Origin: CAWUKT01 sp964352215
GTDB lineage: Bacteria; Bacteroidota; Bacteroidia; J057; JADKCL01
Direction of reading: 5' to 3'
Assembly (NCBI GenBank): GCA_964352215.1
Contig: CAYGRE010000028.1
Coordinates: 1-64,000 of the forward strand
DNA length: 64,000 nucleotides
Shown here one piece after another: positions 24,129-32,535 of the stretch; within the stretch, counting starts at the first letter, position 1; each line of letters begins with the position of its first letter. Below the pieces are notes generated by a model. It did not search any database and had not been told where the DNA came from. It worked only from the letters and a program-made list of their open reading frames with translations. The position numbers were made by a program, and so were the translations under genes.

Positions 24129-26200
24129 GCGACTGCGGCTGTTTTTTTAGCGGTAATCTGTATTACAAATTCCATCAGCAGGAATATGATTCCTGCAATC
24201 AGAAAATATTTCCACAAAGGAAGTCCTTGATTGCGCAATTGAATTTCTTCCGCAAATCCTCCTTCAAGCACGGTGGTCACGCGCAAGCCCTCCATTCCGG
24301 TAGCTGTCAGAAATTCTCTCAATTCCTGTTCTGGCATGGCGTACAACCTGGATTCTTCATCAGGGACATTCAAAGAAACTTTCTCCAGCAACTTGCCATT
24401 CTGAATGAGATCGTAGTTTCCTTCTTTGAGATTCTGGCGATCAAACTTCAAAACAATGTATCCATTCTGCACAAATTGTTCGGGAATAAATTCTGTACTG
24501 TCCTGGGCCACCATTTTGATGACGTCCTGCTCCTGCGTCTTTACCCTTTTGTAGGCGGCCGTTCCCAAATCCAGATTTTGCTGCACCTTCTGGGTTTGGT
24601 TCATTAACCTGGCCAACTGAACCATCATGGAAAGGCCTACCCCTTTGATGGTGAAGTCCGTCCATTGCTCTTCGGGGAGAAAGGTAAAGGTGTAGAAGAG
24701 GCCGCCCTTGGGACGCGATTCGATCAGAACCGGATCTTGATTGCCGAGTCTTAAGATTACATTCTGGATGATCCCGTTGGTGGGCCGGTAACTGTGGTGC
24801 TTATATACCAATGGTGCATCAAAATTCTTTCGTTCACGCTTTCCGACAAAAACCCCATCAAATATGGGGTGTTCCAAATCAACTCCGGCGGCAAAATCAC
24901 CCTCTTTGTTGACCTGAAGTTTGTCGAATGTCCCCAGGTCAAAGGCACTGTACATCCGGTTGACTCCAGGGCCCAGGGTCTCTCCCGGGAAATAAAGAAT
25001 GCTTTTCCCTTCTTCCAGATGGGCCTGCAACTTTTCCTGCATGCCCGTCGAGATATCGCTCAGTCCCACCAGCATGATGGATTTATACTCATCCAGATTT
25101 TCTTCTCCGAAATCTTTGTAGGAGACAAATTTTGTCTCGAACTGCCCCAGCAAATCGCCGCCGAACATAATCCTCAGGTTGGGAATCGTTTTCTCTTCGA
25201 CGACCAGCATTTTCTCACGTTCGGGAACATAGAATGAAAAGTAGCGCCGGTTGTCAAATTCCACAGGGGAGTCGTCCAATTCAATATAGCCGGATTGCCA
25301 GCCGGGTTGTTCAGGAGTCAGATTGACCTTGATCACCTTGGTACCTTCAGCTTCGAGGTCCTCGGTCGCGACCGGGCGGATTTCATTGCCATTGATCACC
25401 CTCAGTCCAATATTCTTGAGCGGGTCCTTTGCATCGTTGACCAGTTGCAGGTCGATCTCAACCGGTTTTCCAACCTCTACGATCTGGCTGGATACCTCGT
25501 GGTCCGATACGAATGCATTTTTTAGTTGCCGGGTAGTCAGGGGAATCAAGTTGATCTCCACGCCTGTTTGCATCCCAGAGACAAATCCGGTATCAGGCAA
25601 AACAGTCGATTTCTGGAAGTCTGAAATAAAGTAAAAACTCTTTTTCTCAAAGGAGGAGTTTGCAAATACGTCCTCAACCTGGGAAAGTATTTCTGGCAAG
25701 GACCGTGAATTCTGTTGTATAAAAATAGACTTCAGGGTCTTCAGTGCAGCTTGTTGCTCTCCAAAATTGTAATTGACCAACGGTTCGTTGCTGGACATGA
25801 TCAAAAATTCATCACTCCGTCCGTAGGCTTTGATAATTTCTGCTCCTGTTTTCTGTGCCTGGAGCCAGTAGGAACCTTTGTCGTTGCCTCCTTGCATGGA
25901 GTAGGAATTGTCCACCATGATCGCCACCGAGGTGCTCCCCTGGCTTTGAACAGCACCCTCATCTCGGAAAACCGGGTTGGCGAAGACGAATACGAGGGCA
26001 AGAATTGCGAGGCATCGCATCAATAAAAGCAGCCATTGACGCAGTCTGAGGCGTCTTACGACTGATTTCCGCACTTCTTTAACCAAAGAGATATCCGAAA
26101 ACTGAATCCGCTTGGGTCTACGGAAGTTAAACAGATGGACGATGATGGGGATGGCGATGGCGAACGATGCCCAAAGGAATATGGGGTTGAGAAAGGTCAT
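24125..26200 (-). CDS. BatA-like membrane protein with VWA domain
   Basis: The 691-residue protein starts with the BatA aerotolerance-regulator N-terminal domain: FLNPIFLWASFAIAIPIIVH, then the HLFNFRRPKRIQFSDI segment and a second helix. A von Willebrand A domain with MIDAS motif DNSYSM follows at about residues 95-250. A long extracytoplasmic beta region comes next, and a last transmembrane helix (KYFLIAGIIFLLMEFVIQI) near the end. Bat proteins act in envelope stress or aerotolerance together with MoxR ATPases; a moxR gene lies 8 kb away. Function is inferred. The 3' end overlaps the dihydroorotase-like gene by 4 nt. Confidence 0.85.
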   Translation of the reverse strand: MTFLNPIFLWASFAIAIPIIVHLFNFRRPKRIQFSDISLVKEVRKSVVRRLRLRQWLLLLMRCLAILALVFVFANPVFRDEGAVQSQGSTSVAIMVDNSYSMQGGNDKGSYWLQAQKTGAEIIKAYGRSDEFLIMSSNEPLVNYNFGEQQAALKTLKSIFIQQNSRSLPEILSQVEDVFANSSFEKKSFYFISDFQKSTVLPDTGFVSGMQTGVEINLIPLTTRQLKNAFVSDHEVSSQIVEVGKPVEIDLQLVNDAKDPLKNIGLRVINGNEIRPVATEDLEAEGTKVIKVNLTPEQPGWQSGYIELDDSPVEFDNRRYFSFYVPEREKMLVVEEKTIPNLRIMFGGDLLGQFETKFVSYKDFGEENLDEYKSIMLVGLSDISTGMQEKLQAHLEEGKSILYFPGETLGPGVNRMYSAFDLGTFDKLQVNKEGDFAAGVDLEHPIFDGVFVGKRERKNFDAPLVYKHHSYRPTNGIIQNVILRLGNQDPVLIESRPKGGLFYTFTFLPEEQWTDFTIKGVGLSMMVQLARLMNQTQKVQQNLDLGTAAYKRVKTQEQDVIKMVAQDSTEFIPEQFVQNGYIVLKFDRQNLKEGNYDLIQNGKLLEKVSLNVPDEESRLYAMPEQELREFLTATGMEGLRVTTVLEGGFAEEIQLRNQGLPLWKYFLIAGIIFLLMEFVIQITAKKTAAVA

Positions 26201-26277
26201 TTTCGGAGGCGAAGTTAAAGAATTTCATACTGAACGACGGGATTGGCAGGAATATTTTTAGACAAAGATTTTCGGTA

Positions 26278-26285
26278 TAAATTTG
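26278..26285 (+). promoter_or_regulatory. -7 element of the reductase gene
   Basis: TAAATTTG matches TAnnTTTG exactly in the 149-nt divergent gap between the BatA-like gene and the reductase gene. A -33 TTTG is not clear. Predicted leader about 60 nt. Confidence 0.45.
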
Positions 26286-26349
26286 CAGCTTGATAAATTC
26301 GGCCAACATTTCGGTCTCTAGTTGGTTCAATGAGTGCTAAACAGGAACT

Positions 26350-27420
26350 ATGAGTATTAAATTCGTCCCACTTAAAGTTGCGGAAATCATTCGGGAAACC
26401 GCTGATGCCAATACAGTTGTATTTGAAAAGCCCGCTGGTGATACTTTTGATTATCAGCCAGGTCAATATCTTACCCTCAAGTTTGACATCAATGGTTCTT
26501 CCGTTCGCCGGGCGTACTCATTGTGCAGTTCACCGATTACCGATCCTAACCTGGCGGTAACGGTGAAGCGTGTGGAAGACGGAGTCGTATCCAATTATAT
26601 TGCTGACCATGTCCAAGCTGGTAATACGGTTGAAGTCCTCCCTCCTATGGGAAATTTCAAGGTTGACCTTAACCCGGCTACCAGTCACCACTATGTTTTG
26701 CTGGGTGGTGGTAGCGGAATCACTCCCCTGATGTCCATCATCAAGTCGGTGCTTCAGGTTGAGAAAAACAGCAAATTGACCCTGATTTACGCGAACCGCG
26801 ATGAAGCTTCGATCATCTTCCACCAAGCGTTGGAAGAGCTGGTTGCAGCCAATCCTGGCCGTCTGAAAATTATTTACAGCATCGACCAGGTGAGTCCAAC
26901 CTGGACCGGGCTGACCGGTTTGCCAACCCGCCAGGTGCTGTTGGGGATTCTGAACGACATTGCCGGTTCCGATGCGCTCCCAAAATCTTTCTGGATCTGT
27001 GGTCCTACCGGGATGATGGCCGAAGCCGAAGCTGCCATCAGCTTTCTCGGTATTCAGAAGAATGATATCAAGAAAGAATCTTTTGCCGCTAAACTCGCTG
27101 ACCCTGATGCACCAGCTAAGCAGCCAGCAGCAGCAGGGAAAGCGGGAGACTACACCATCAAAGTAACCCTTGACGGTGAGACCAAAGAGGTCTTCGTCAA
27201 ACAGAATCAAACGATCCTCGAAGCAGTCATAGATGACGGCATGGATCCTCCATACGCCTGCCAAATGGGTGTTTGCTGTACGTGTCGTGCGTTGGTTTCT
27301 TCCGGTTCTGTGGAAATGGAAGAAGATGAAGGGCTTTCTGATGCGGAGATCGAGGAAGGTTACGTTTTAACGTGCCAATCACATCCTATGACCTCCGACG
27401 TCGAATTGGAATACCAGTAG
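26350..27420 (+). CDS. FNR-type NAD(P)H reductase with C-terminal 2Fe-2S ferredoxin domain
   Basis: The 356-residue protein is built like PaaE/HcaE-type oxygenase reductases. It has an FAD domain with RRAYSLCSSP (residues 56-65), an NAD(P) domain with GGGSGITPLMSI and CGPTGMM, an Ala/Pro linker at about 255-265, and a plant-type ferredoxin domain with Cys ligands in CQMGVCCTC (C-x4-C-x2-C) and a fourth in VLTCQSHP. It would pass electrons from NAD(P)H to an oxygenase or other acceptor. No oxygenase gene is adjacent, so the partner is unknown. Confidence 0.9.
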   Translation: MSIKFVPLKVAEIIRETADANTVVFEKPAGDTFDYQPGQYLTLKFDINGSSVRRAYSLCSSPITDPNLAVTVKRVEDGVVSNYIADHVQAGNTVEVLPPMGNFKVDLNPATSHHYVLLGGGSGITPLMSIIKSVLQVEKNSKLTLIYANRDEASIIFHQALEELVAANPGRLKIIYSIDQVSPTWTGLTGLPTRQVLLGILNDIAGSDALPKSFWICGPTGMMAEAEAAISFLGIQKNDIKKESFAAKLADPDAPAKQPAAAGKAGDYTIKVTLDGETKEVFVKQNQTILEAVIDDGMDPPYACQMGVCCTCRALVSSGSVEMEEDEGLSDAEIEEGYVLTCQSHPMTSDVELEYQ

Positions 27421-27458
27421 ACGGCTTTTTCTCCCGGATTCCCGAGTGGTTAATCCAG

Positions 27459-28649
27459 CTATTTTCCGGATGTTTTCTTTTCGAGTTCAAACTTGAAAGG
27501 GATGCTCACTTTTGTTTTGGTAGGCACACCATCTTTGGTTCCAGGCTTGAACTTTAGCTCATTTACATGTGCAGTGACAGCCTTGATAAGGATCGCTGGC
27601 GCATCCTCTGACAGGACGCTCGTATTCTCTACATTGCCATTCTTGTCAACCACGACCCCGACAATGACTTTTCCTTCGATGCGATTTGCAGCAGCCTCCT
27701 TAGGATAGCCTATTCGGGTCTGCACCTCGGCAAGATTCAGCACCTCAGGCATGACATATTCTGGATTTTCGGTCGCCTCTCCGCTCTTTACCTTTGCTGG
27801 ATGTTGGGCAATAGAGGTCGAACAGAAGATCATTGCAATCAAGGGGATGGCCAGCAAATACCTGGTTTTGCTGCCTCTTCGATCAGATCGTTTTAACATA
27901 AGTAATCGTTTTTGAGTATGTGATGAAAAATGATTTGCGAGGATGAAGGTTGAAACGCCCAATGCCTGAGCGGCAATCAACCTGGCAAGGTCTTCTCTGG
28001 GAGCGCAATTCAGTGCTTCCGCATCTGCTAAAAACTCATGGGTCTGTCTGAGCTCCCGGTGCATCAGGTACACGATGGGATTGAACCAGCATATCGCTCT
28101 CAAGGCTTCGAATAGAAAGAGATCGTAGGTATGTCCTTGCCTGATATGGCCCAATTCATGGGCGAGCACCAAGCGGTCTCCATCTTCCTGGAATTCCGCT
28201 TCCCCTTCCCAGAAAAGAAATTTCCCAAAGGAGGCTGGACCAATCCCAGCCCCGAACACCAAGGTATAGCCTTGCTTACGAACCCGGGGTCTCCCCCATG
28301 CTTTTACCAGGATTTGAAGAATGCTGTACAGGGAATAAGCGACCATCAGAACTACAGGTATCAGGTAGAGCCATTCATACCAGTTAAGGGAGGCGGATTC
28401 GCCGGCTATTGAGCCATTGGCCAGGATAGCGGGAATATTCTGCAAGATAAATATAGAGGAGCGGTCATCAGGCGTAAGACCACCAACAGATACCTGAATC
28501 AAGGGGAAGACGAAGGCGATGGCCACACTTCCGATCAAGTAGAGGCGGTCCAACTTAGGGCTGGAATTTTGCAGGCCAATCTTGTAGAAAGCATAGAGCA
28601 AAATGAGGATCAGGTTGACCTGGATTAGATAACTGAAGAAAATGTCCAT
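27459..28649 (-). CDS. M56 (BlaR1/MecR1-like) membrane metallopeptidase with TonB C-terminal domain
   Basis: The 396-residue protein has an N-terminal multi-helix M56 membrane domain with the zinc site LAHELGHIRQGHTYD (HExxH) and a distal EFLADAEAL. A further helix comes at about 270-285 (YLLAIPLIAMIFCSTSIA). The C-terminal TonB-like domain (about 305-390) carries TRIGYPKEAAANRIEGKVIV. In BlaR1 relatives the peptidase relieves repression by the partner BlaI; the TonB end is the common Bacteroidota form. It starts 1 nt after the blaI-like stop, so the two are one operon. What it senses is unknown; no beta-lactamase gene is near. Confidence 0.9.
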   Translation of the reverse strand: MDIFFSYLIQVNLILILLYAFYKIGLQNSSPKLDRLYLIGSVAIAFVFPLIQVSVGGLTPDDRSSIFILQNIPAILANGSIAGESASLNWYEWLYLIPVVLMVAYSLYSILQILVKAWGRPRVRKQGYTLVFGAGIGPASFGKFLFWEGEAEFQEDGDRLVLAHELGHIRQGHTYDLFLFEALRAICWFNPIVYLMHRELRQTHEFLADAEALNCAPREDLARLIAAQALGVSTFILANHFSSHTQKRLLMLKRSDRRGSKTRYLLAIPLIAMIFCSTSIAQHPAKVKSGEATENPEYVMPEVLNLAEVQTRIGYPKEAAANRIEGKVIVGVVVDKNGNVENTSVLSEDAPAILIKAVTAHVNELKFKPGTKDGVPTKTKVSIPFKFELEKKTSGK

Positions 28650-28650
28650 T

Positions 28651-29019
28651 TCACTCCTCCTTGTTTTGGTGTTTAACTTCTCCCATCACTGCGTCAAGGG
28701 TACTCAGATCAAGGTCTTTCTCTTCCACGAAAAAGCTCAGCATCCGTTTAAATGAGCCCCCAAAGTAGCTGTCCAGGAAGGTCCCAAAATAGGCCTTGGC
28801 ATAATCATCGCGGGAAACAAGCGGATAATACTCAAAGGTTCTTCCATAAGCTTTGTGATCGACGAAACCCTTGTTCTCGAGAATCTTGATCAATGTGGAA
28901 ACGGTACTTTGCTTTGGCTTAGGCTCTGGAATGGCCTCAATAATATCCTTCAGGAGACCTTTTTCCAATTCCCATACGACTTGCATAATCTGCTCTTCTG
29001 CCCGTGTGAGTTTCTGCAT
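28651..29019 (-). CDS. BlaI/MecI-family transcriptional repressor
   Basis: The 122-residue winged-helix protein has the typical start LTRAEEQIMQVVWELEKG. The recognition region KPKQSTVSTLIKILENKGFV is followed by the wing (AYGRTFEYYPLVSRDDYAK) and a C-terminal dimerisation helix. BlaI proteins bind palindromic operators and are removed by the membrane peptidase encoded next. Autoregulation is likely: the upstream gap holds a promoter and an inverted repeat, with a divergent T9SS gene on the other side. Confidence 0.9.
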   Translation of the reverse strand: MQKLTRAEEQIMQVVWELEKGLLKDIIEAIPEPKPKQSTVSTLIKILENKGFVDHKAYGRTFEYYPLVSRDDYAKAYFGTFLDSYFGGSFKRMLSFFVEEKDLDLSTLDAVMGEVKHQNKEE

Positions 29020-29035
29020 ATCTTTAACCTTTCCA

Positions 29036-29103
29036 CAATACTAAACCTAAAGAATTAAACTTTCAACTAATAAATTAAATTAATATCTAAATAATTAGGT
29101 TAG
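29036..29103. promoter_or_regulatory. blaI promoter and candidate operator
   Basis: On the minus strand TAGTATTG (29043-29036, 7 of 8 to TAnnTTTG) lies about 17 nt upstream of the blaI ATG, with TTG at 29066-29064 at 20-nt spacing. CTAAACCTAA (29041-29050) and TTAGGTTAG (29095-29103) form an imperfect inverted repeat around an AT-rich core. They could bind the BlaI-like repressor and control both divergent genes; this is inference. Confidence 0.35.
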
Positions 29104-29147
29104 ACCTGCACTTCCCCTACCGTTACCTGATTCAGTTCCATTGTATA

Positions 29148-30299
29148 ATGTCATTCGCAAAGCCTCTGTTTTCATTGTTTCTCCTTTTCCTTTCCGCAGC
29201 ATGTTGGGGTCAGGGAATGCAACCGGACAATGACCATTGTCACACTGCCACTCCCATCAGGGTCGGTCAGTACATTTCCAATGTTTCCAACAGCACCGCG
29301 ACGGTCAGTATGGATCTCCAGGCTCCCCTAACGGTCCCTGCTACCTGCATCCAGACCCTGGAAAATGACCTTTGGTACTCTTTTACTACGGAGACAGAAT
29401 TTGCCTACTATGAGGTCATCATCGTCGCTCAGGCCTGCAATACGCCGGCTGGTTTGCAAGCGATGCTGATTCAATCCGATGATTGCAATAAGGACCATTA
29501 CGTTTACCGGGCTTGCTCGAACAAGCAGACCATGGATACCATCAAGTTGTTCATGCGAAATCCCGGAGCCGGGCAGCAGCACTTGATCTATGTGGACGGA
29601 TATGACGGTACCATCTGTGATTTTGACATCTGGTTGCGGGGCAAGGAAGTCATCCGGCCAATGGATTATCGGTATTTACGCTATGACTATGATCTTTCTG
29701 AAACACCCTATGGGATTCCTGCTGGCTTGGAAACCGGGTTCAGGAACAATATGGCCTATTTATCATGGACGGGTTCCGCAGGAGATGAGACCGCCTACTA
29801 TGTTGTTGAGTTGGCTCCTGACCCCGCTGATTTGGTTCAGGGCTCAGAGTATCTGCAAGTTGTTGGCATCATCGACCCAAGGAATTTTGCCGGTACCGGA
29901 GAGGTCAGATATGAATTTGAAGACCTGATTTCAGGATTTGAGCAAGGGAAGGATTACCATTACCGGATCGTTTCGGTAGGTACCGATGGTGGCCGTAAAG
30001 TCTCTGAAAATGTTGTTATCAAAGCCAATTTGATCGAGGACTTCTTTGTCAGTGAGGTTAAGTCGACCCAGGAAAAGAATGTGTTTGCCATCATTTACAT
30101 CAATAAGAAGAAAAAACAGGACTTCTTTTTGTCGGTTCGCAATGTGGCCGGAGAGGTCGTAAAGGAAACAGCTCTGAGTGGCATCAAGGAGCCCGATGGT
30201 GAGGTTACCATTCACATGGAGGAATTCCCGACCGGCACTTACTATTTCGAAATGGGAAATGGGAAGGAAAGCTTCTCAAGGACTTTTGAGGTGGAGTAG
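29148..30299 (+). CDS. T9SS-type secreted protein, function unknown
   Basis: The 383-residue product has a signal peptide (SLFLLFLSAACWGQ). A pre-peptidase-like beta domain follows (DNDHCHTATPIRVGQYIS ... DLWYSFTTETEF), with paired Cys around 100-120. A fibronectin-like module is next (MAYLSWTGSAGDETAYYVVE; DYHYRIVSVGTDGG). The end has the sorting-domain pattern (FFLSVRNVAGEVVKE ... EFPTGTYYFEMGN), although the usual NP motif is not obvious. The gene is divergent from the blaI-like operon and could be one of its targets. Confidence 0.7.
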   Translation: MSFAKPLFSLFLLFLSAACWGQGMQPDNDHCHTATPIRVGQYISNVSNSTATVSMDLQAPLTVPATCIQTLENDLWYSFTTETEFAYYEVIIVAQACNTPAGLQAMLIQSDDCNKDHYVYRACSNKQTMDTIKLFMRNPGAGQQHLIYVDGYDGTICDFDIWLRGKEVIRPMDYRYLRYDYDLSETPYGIPAGLETGFRNNMAYLSWTGSAGDETAYYVVELAPDPADLVQGSEYLQVVGIIDPRNFAGTGEVRYEFEDLISGFEQGKDYHYRIVSVGTDGGRKVSENVVIKANLIEDFFVSEVKSTQEKNVFAIIYINKKKKQDFFLSVRNVAGEVVKETALSGIKEPDGEVTIHMEEFPTGTYYFEMGNGKESFSRTFEVE

Positions 30300-30325
30300 A
30301 TCAGGGCTCATTTGAAGCGTATTTC

Positions 30326-31027
30326 TCAGGTATAAATGGCTTGCCAAACCGTTTCCCAGTCATGGTCGCCTTCCTGGTCATAGATCACTTCCCCATCTTT
30401 CATACCGATGATCCGGCTGTTTCCTGCCTCTACTGCTTCCCGGTCATGGGTGGAGCAAATTATCTTCTTACCTGCCTGACTGAGTGCTGTCAGCATCTGA
30501 TAAAGCTCCATGCGGCTTTTGGGGTCGAGCTGTTGACCCGGTTCATCCAGGAGTAGCCAGGGGCTATCCTGTACCAAGGCACGGGCCAATAGTACCTTCT
30601 GCAATTCTCCTCCTGAAATTTCATCTAAATCCCGATCCTTCAGGTCAAGGATTCCCATTCGCTCCAACTCCCCCTCTACCCGCTGACGGTCGTTTACCCC
30701 ATAAGATCCCCACCAATCCAGATGGGCATAGCGTCCCATCAATACGAACTCCAGGACATTCAGTTGAAAGGGTAGATTGATGCGTTGTCTTACCACCGCC
30801 AGATTCAGGGCCCGCTCACGTGCATTCATTTGCTGGCTGTCCCTGTCCCCGATGGTTACCCGTCCATCGAACACCATTTCACCGGTAATGGTCCTCAACA
30901 GGGTTGTCTTTCCGCTGCCATTGAGGCCAAGAATATATGTCAGGGGCCCATAAAAAGAAAGAGAAACATTCCGAAGAATGCTTCTCTTTCGAGGTGTAAC
31001 ACTGACTTGGTGTAATTGAATACTCAA
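30326..31027 (-). CDS. ABC transporter ATPase, FecE/BtuD/HmuV type
   Basis: The 233-residue ATPase has Walker A GLNGSGKT, Q-loop region VVRQRINLPFQLNVLEFV, signature ISGGELQKV, Walker B WLLLDEP and the switch His in ICSTHDREAV. The sequence is closest in style to ATPases of metal-chelate importers (iron-siderophore, heme, cobalamin). No permease or binding-protein gene is adjacent. The cobalamin adenosyltransferase gene 400 nt upstream makes cobalamin uptake one option. The start is TTG 31027, 9 nt after the stop of the preceding gene and in the same frame; no better start precedes the Walker A. Confidence 0.8.
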   Translation of the reverse strand: MSIQLHQVSVTPRKRSILRNVSLSFYGPLTYILGLNGSGKTTLLRTITGEMVFDGRVTIGDRDSQQMNARERALNLAVVRQRINLPFQLNVLEFVLMGRYAHLDWWGSYGVNDRQRVEGELERMGILDLKDRDLDEISGGELQKVLLARALVQDSPWLLLDEPGQQLDPKSRMELYQMLTALSQAGKKIICSTHDREAVEAGNSRIIGMKDGEVIYDQEGDHDWETVWQAIYT

Positions 31028-31036
31028 GCCATCAGA

Positions 31037-31255
31037 TCAATATTCATCCTCGTTGAAGAGGAAGTCATCTTTGGTCGGATAGTCCGGCCAGATTTCTTCG
31101 ATGTTTTCGTAGGGACCATCTTCTTCGAGGTCCCTTAAGTTTTCTTCCACCTCAAGAGGAGCACCGGATCTCCGGGCATAATCAATCAACTCTTCCTTAA
31201 CGGCGGGCCAAGGTGCATCTTCAAGGTAAGTGGCAAGTTCTAGCGTCCAATACAT
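31037..31255 (-). CDS. Small acidic DUF2795-like protein
   Basis: The 72-residue protein (MYWTLELATYLEDAPWPAVK ... FNEDEY) is a short, very acidic protein that I recognise as widespread and strongly conserved across Bacteroidota, annotated as DUF2795-like. Function is unknown. It is preceded by its own promoter (31314-31284) and followed after 9 nt by the ABC ATPase gene in the same reading frame, which suggests coupled translation. Confidence 0.8.
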   Translation of the reverse strand: MYWTLELATYLEDAPWPAVKEELIDYARRSGAPLEVEENLRDLEEDGPYENIEEIWPDYPTKDDFLFNEDEY

Positions 31256-31283
31256 ATGTTATATACGTTTATTTTTGCGTTGG

Positions 31284-31314
31284 CAAATGAAACTAAAAAG
31301 ATTGGAATATTCAA
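31284..31314 (-). promoter_or_regulatory. Promoter of the DUF2795-like/ABC ATPase pair
   Basis: On the minus strand TTG at 31314-31312, 20 nt, then TTCATTTG at 31291-31284 (7 of 8 to TAnnTTTG). Predicted leader about 25 nt. Confidence 0.5.
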
Positions 31315-31430
31315 TGGGAAATCTTTAATTTTTCAATTCTTCCAGTTTTGAATTATCCAAATCTCCTTCAAATTCCACTACGCAGATGATTGAGGAAAGT
31401 TTTCTGATTGGGAAAAATTTTCCAACTGAC

Positions 31431-31982
31431 TTACGATTGCCGTGGCGTCCAGGCGATTTCTTCACTCCCTGTTTTGAGCGTCATCATTCTCGAAAAGGTA
31501 AATAACCAGTCAGATAAGCGGTTGAGGTACTTAAGTGTAATCGGCTCAACTTCAGCATCTTCTGCCAAGTGAACAGCCAGCCTTTCTGCTCTCCTGCATA
31601 CGCAACGGGCGACGTGGGCAAAAGAATTTGCGGGGTGCCCACCGGGCAGTACAAAATTCTTCAAAGCCGGCAGTTCATTGTCCATCTCATCGATCGAATT
31701 CTCGAGATCGGTGACGTCCTGCTCGGTTAATTGGGGCAATTTGAAATTATTCTTTTCCGGATCGCTCGCCAATAATGACCCCATTGTGAACAGATTGTCC
31801 TGAATTTCTTTCAAAAATTCTCTGTAATCGGTTGCGGGATCCTGGTCGCGGATCACCCCAATGTAGCTGTTGAGCTCATCAATGGTACCGTATGCTTCTA
31901 TGCGAAGATGGTGTTTAGCCACCCTGGTCCCTCCCAAGAGGGAAGTTTGTCCTGTGTCACCTTTTTTGGTATAGATTTTCAT
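31431..31982 (-). CDS. pduO: Cob(I)alamin adenosyltransferase, PduO type
   Basis: The 183-residue PduO/MMAB-family enzyme moves adenosyl from ATP to cob(I)alamin, making the cofactor for enzymes such as methylmalonyl-CoA mutase. The ATP-binding N-terminus KIYTKKGDTGQTSLLGGTRV is intact. So are YGTIDELNSYIG, the FVLPGGHPANSFAHVARCVCRRAERLAV helix region (residues ~115-145) and YLNRLSDWLFTFSR. It is downstream of the lipoprotein and CoA-transferase genes on the same strand, 36 nt after the lipoprotein stop, so all four may be one transcript. Confidence 0.95.
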   Translation of the reverse strand: MKIYTKKGDTGQTSLLGGTRVAKHHLRIEAYGTIDELNSYIGVIRDQDPATDYREFLKEIQDNLFTMGSLLASDPEKNNFKLPQLTEQDVTDLENSIDEMDNELPALKNFVLPGGHPANSFAHVARCVCRRAERLAVHLAEDAEVEPITLKYLNRLSDWLFTFSRMMTLKTGSEEIAWTPRQS

Positions 31983-32018
31983 AGTGGGTTCTAAAAGAGT
32001 TTTGTGCTGAATCCGAAT

Positions 32019-32525
32019 TTAGAACCCAGCCTTGGGCGCGAAGTTCAAAGAAAAACTTTTTTTATCATCCAGGAGCCGTAATGAGATCTCCATTTCCTTC
32101 TCTCCATCGCTCCAACGGTAGCTGCCAAAGTTGCCCTCCGGCACCCCATGCCGACCCCTGAGAAACTCCTCCGATTCACGGTAAATTTCACTGGTTTCCC
32201 CTTCATCTTTGAGGAATACATTTACAACAATTGCATTGACAATCCGGGTCTCAGCCTCCTTGCTCATGTATTCGAGCATCGCGTATTTTTCCTCTCCCAG
32301 ATTAATTTTGTACACATACCCGAAGCGGTCGGTGGTCTTGGGGGATCCAGGTTCTACTTCTTTGACGCTTTGCAGGAGATCACCCAGGCTTACACCTCTG
32401 AAATCACCTTTCTCATTGCCATACAACTTTGTAAACAGTTCGGACCGTTCCGCTTTGGGAGCCCCACAAGCCTGGAGCAAAATGAGAACCATTCCCAAAA
32501 GGAATAAGTGGTTTTTCATCTTCAT
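32019..32525 (-). CDS. Lipoprotein of unknown function
   Basis: The 168-residue product has a signal peptide and lipobox LLQAC (Cys at about residue 20). The mature part is a small alpha/beta domain with DFRGVSLGDLLQSVKEVE near its start and YRWSDGEKEMEISLRLLDD near its end, recalling small envelope proteins that are structurally SRPBCC- or PepSY-like; no family is certain. I chose ATG 32525; ATG 32519 and TTG 32531 are alternatives. It sits 10 nt after scoB. Confidence 0.65.
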   Translation of the reverse strand: MKMKNHLFLLGMVLILLQACGAPKAERSELFTKLYGNEKGDFRGVSLGDLLQSVKEVEPGSPKTTDRFGYVYKINLGEEKYAMLEYMSKEAETRIVNAIVVNVFLKDEGETSEIYRESEEFLRGRHGVPEGNFGSYRWSDGEKEMEISLRLLDDKKSFSLNFAPKAGF

Positions 32526-32535
32526 GTTCAAGGGA

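Noticed and set aside
26530..27264. 244-codon antisense ORF in the reductase gene
   Set aside because: The sense frame carries FAD, NAD and 2Fe-2S motifs; the antisense product has none.
27459..29019. Beta-lactam resistance locus
   Set aside because: BlaI/M56 pairs are generic regulators in Bacteroidota; there is no beta-lactamase or altered penicillin-binding protein gene nearby.
31256..31430. Cobalamin riboswitch near pduO
   Set aside because: I searched by eye for a B12-box-like sequence and conserved stem pattern upstream of pduO and the ABC ATPase and found none.
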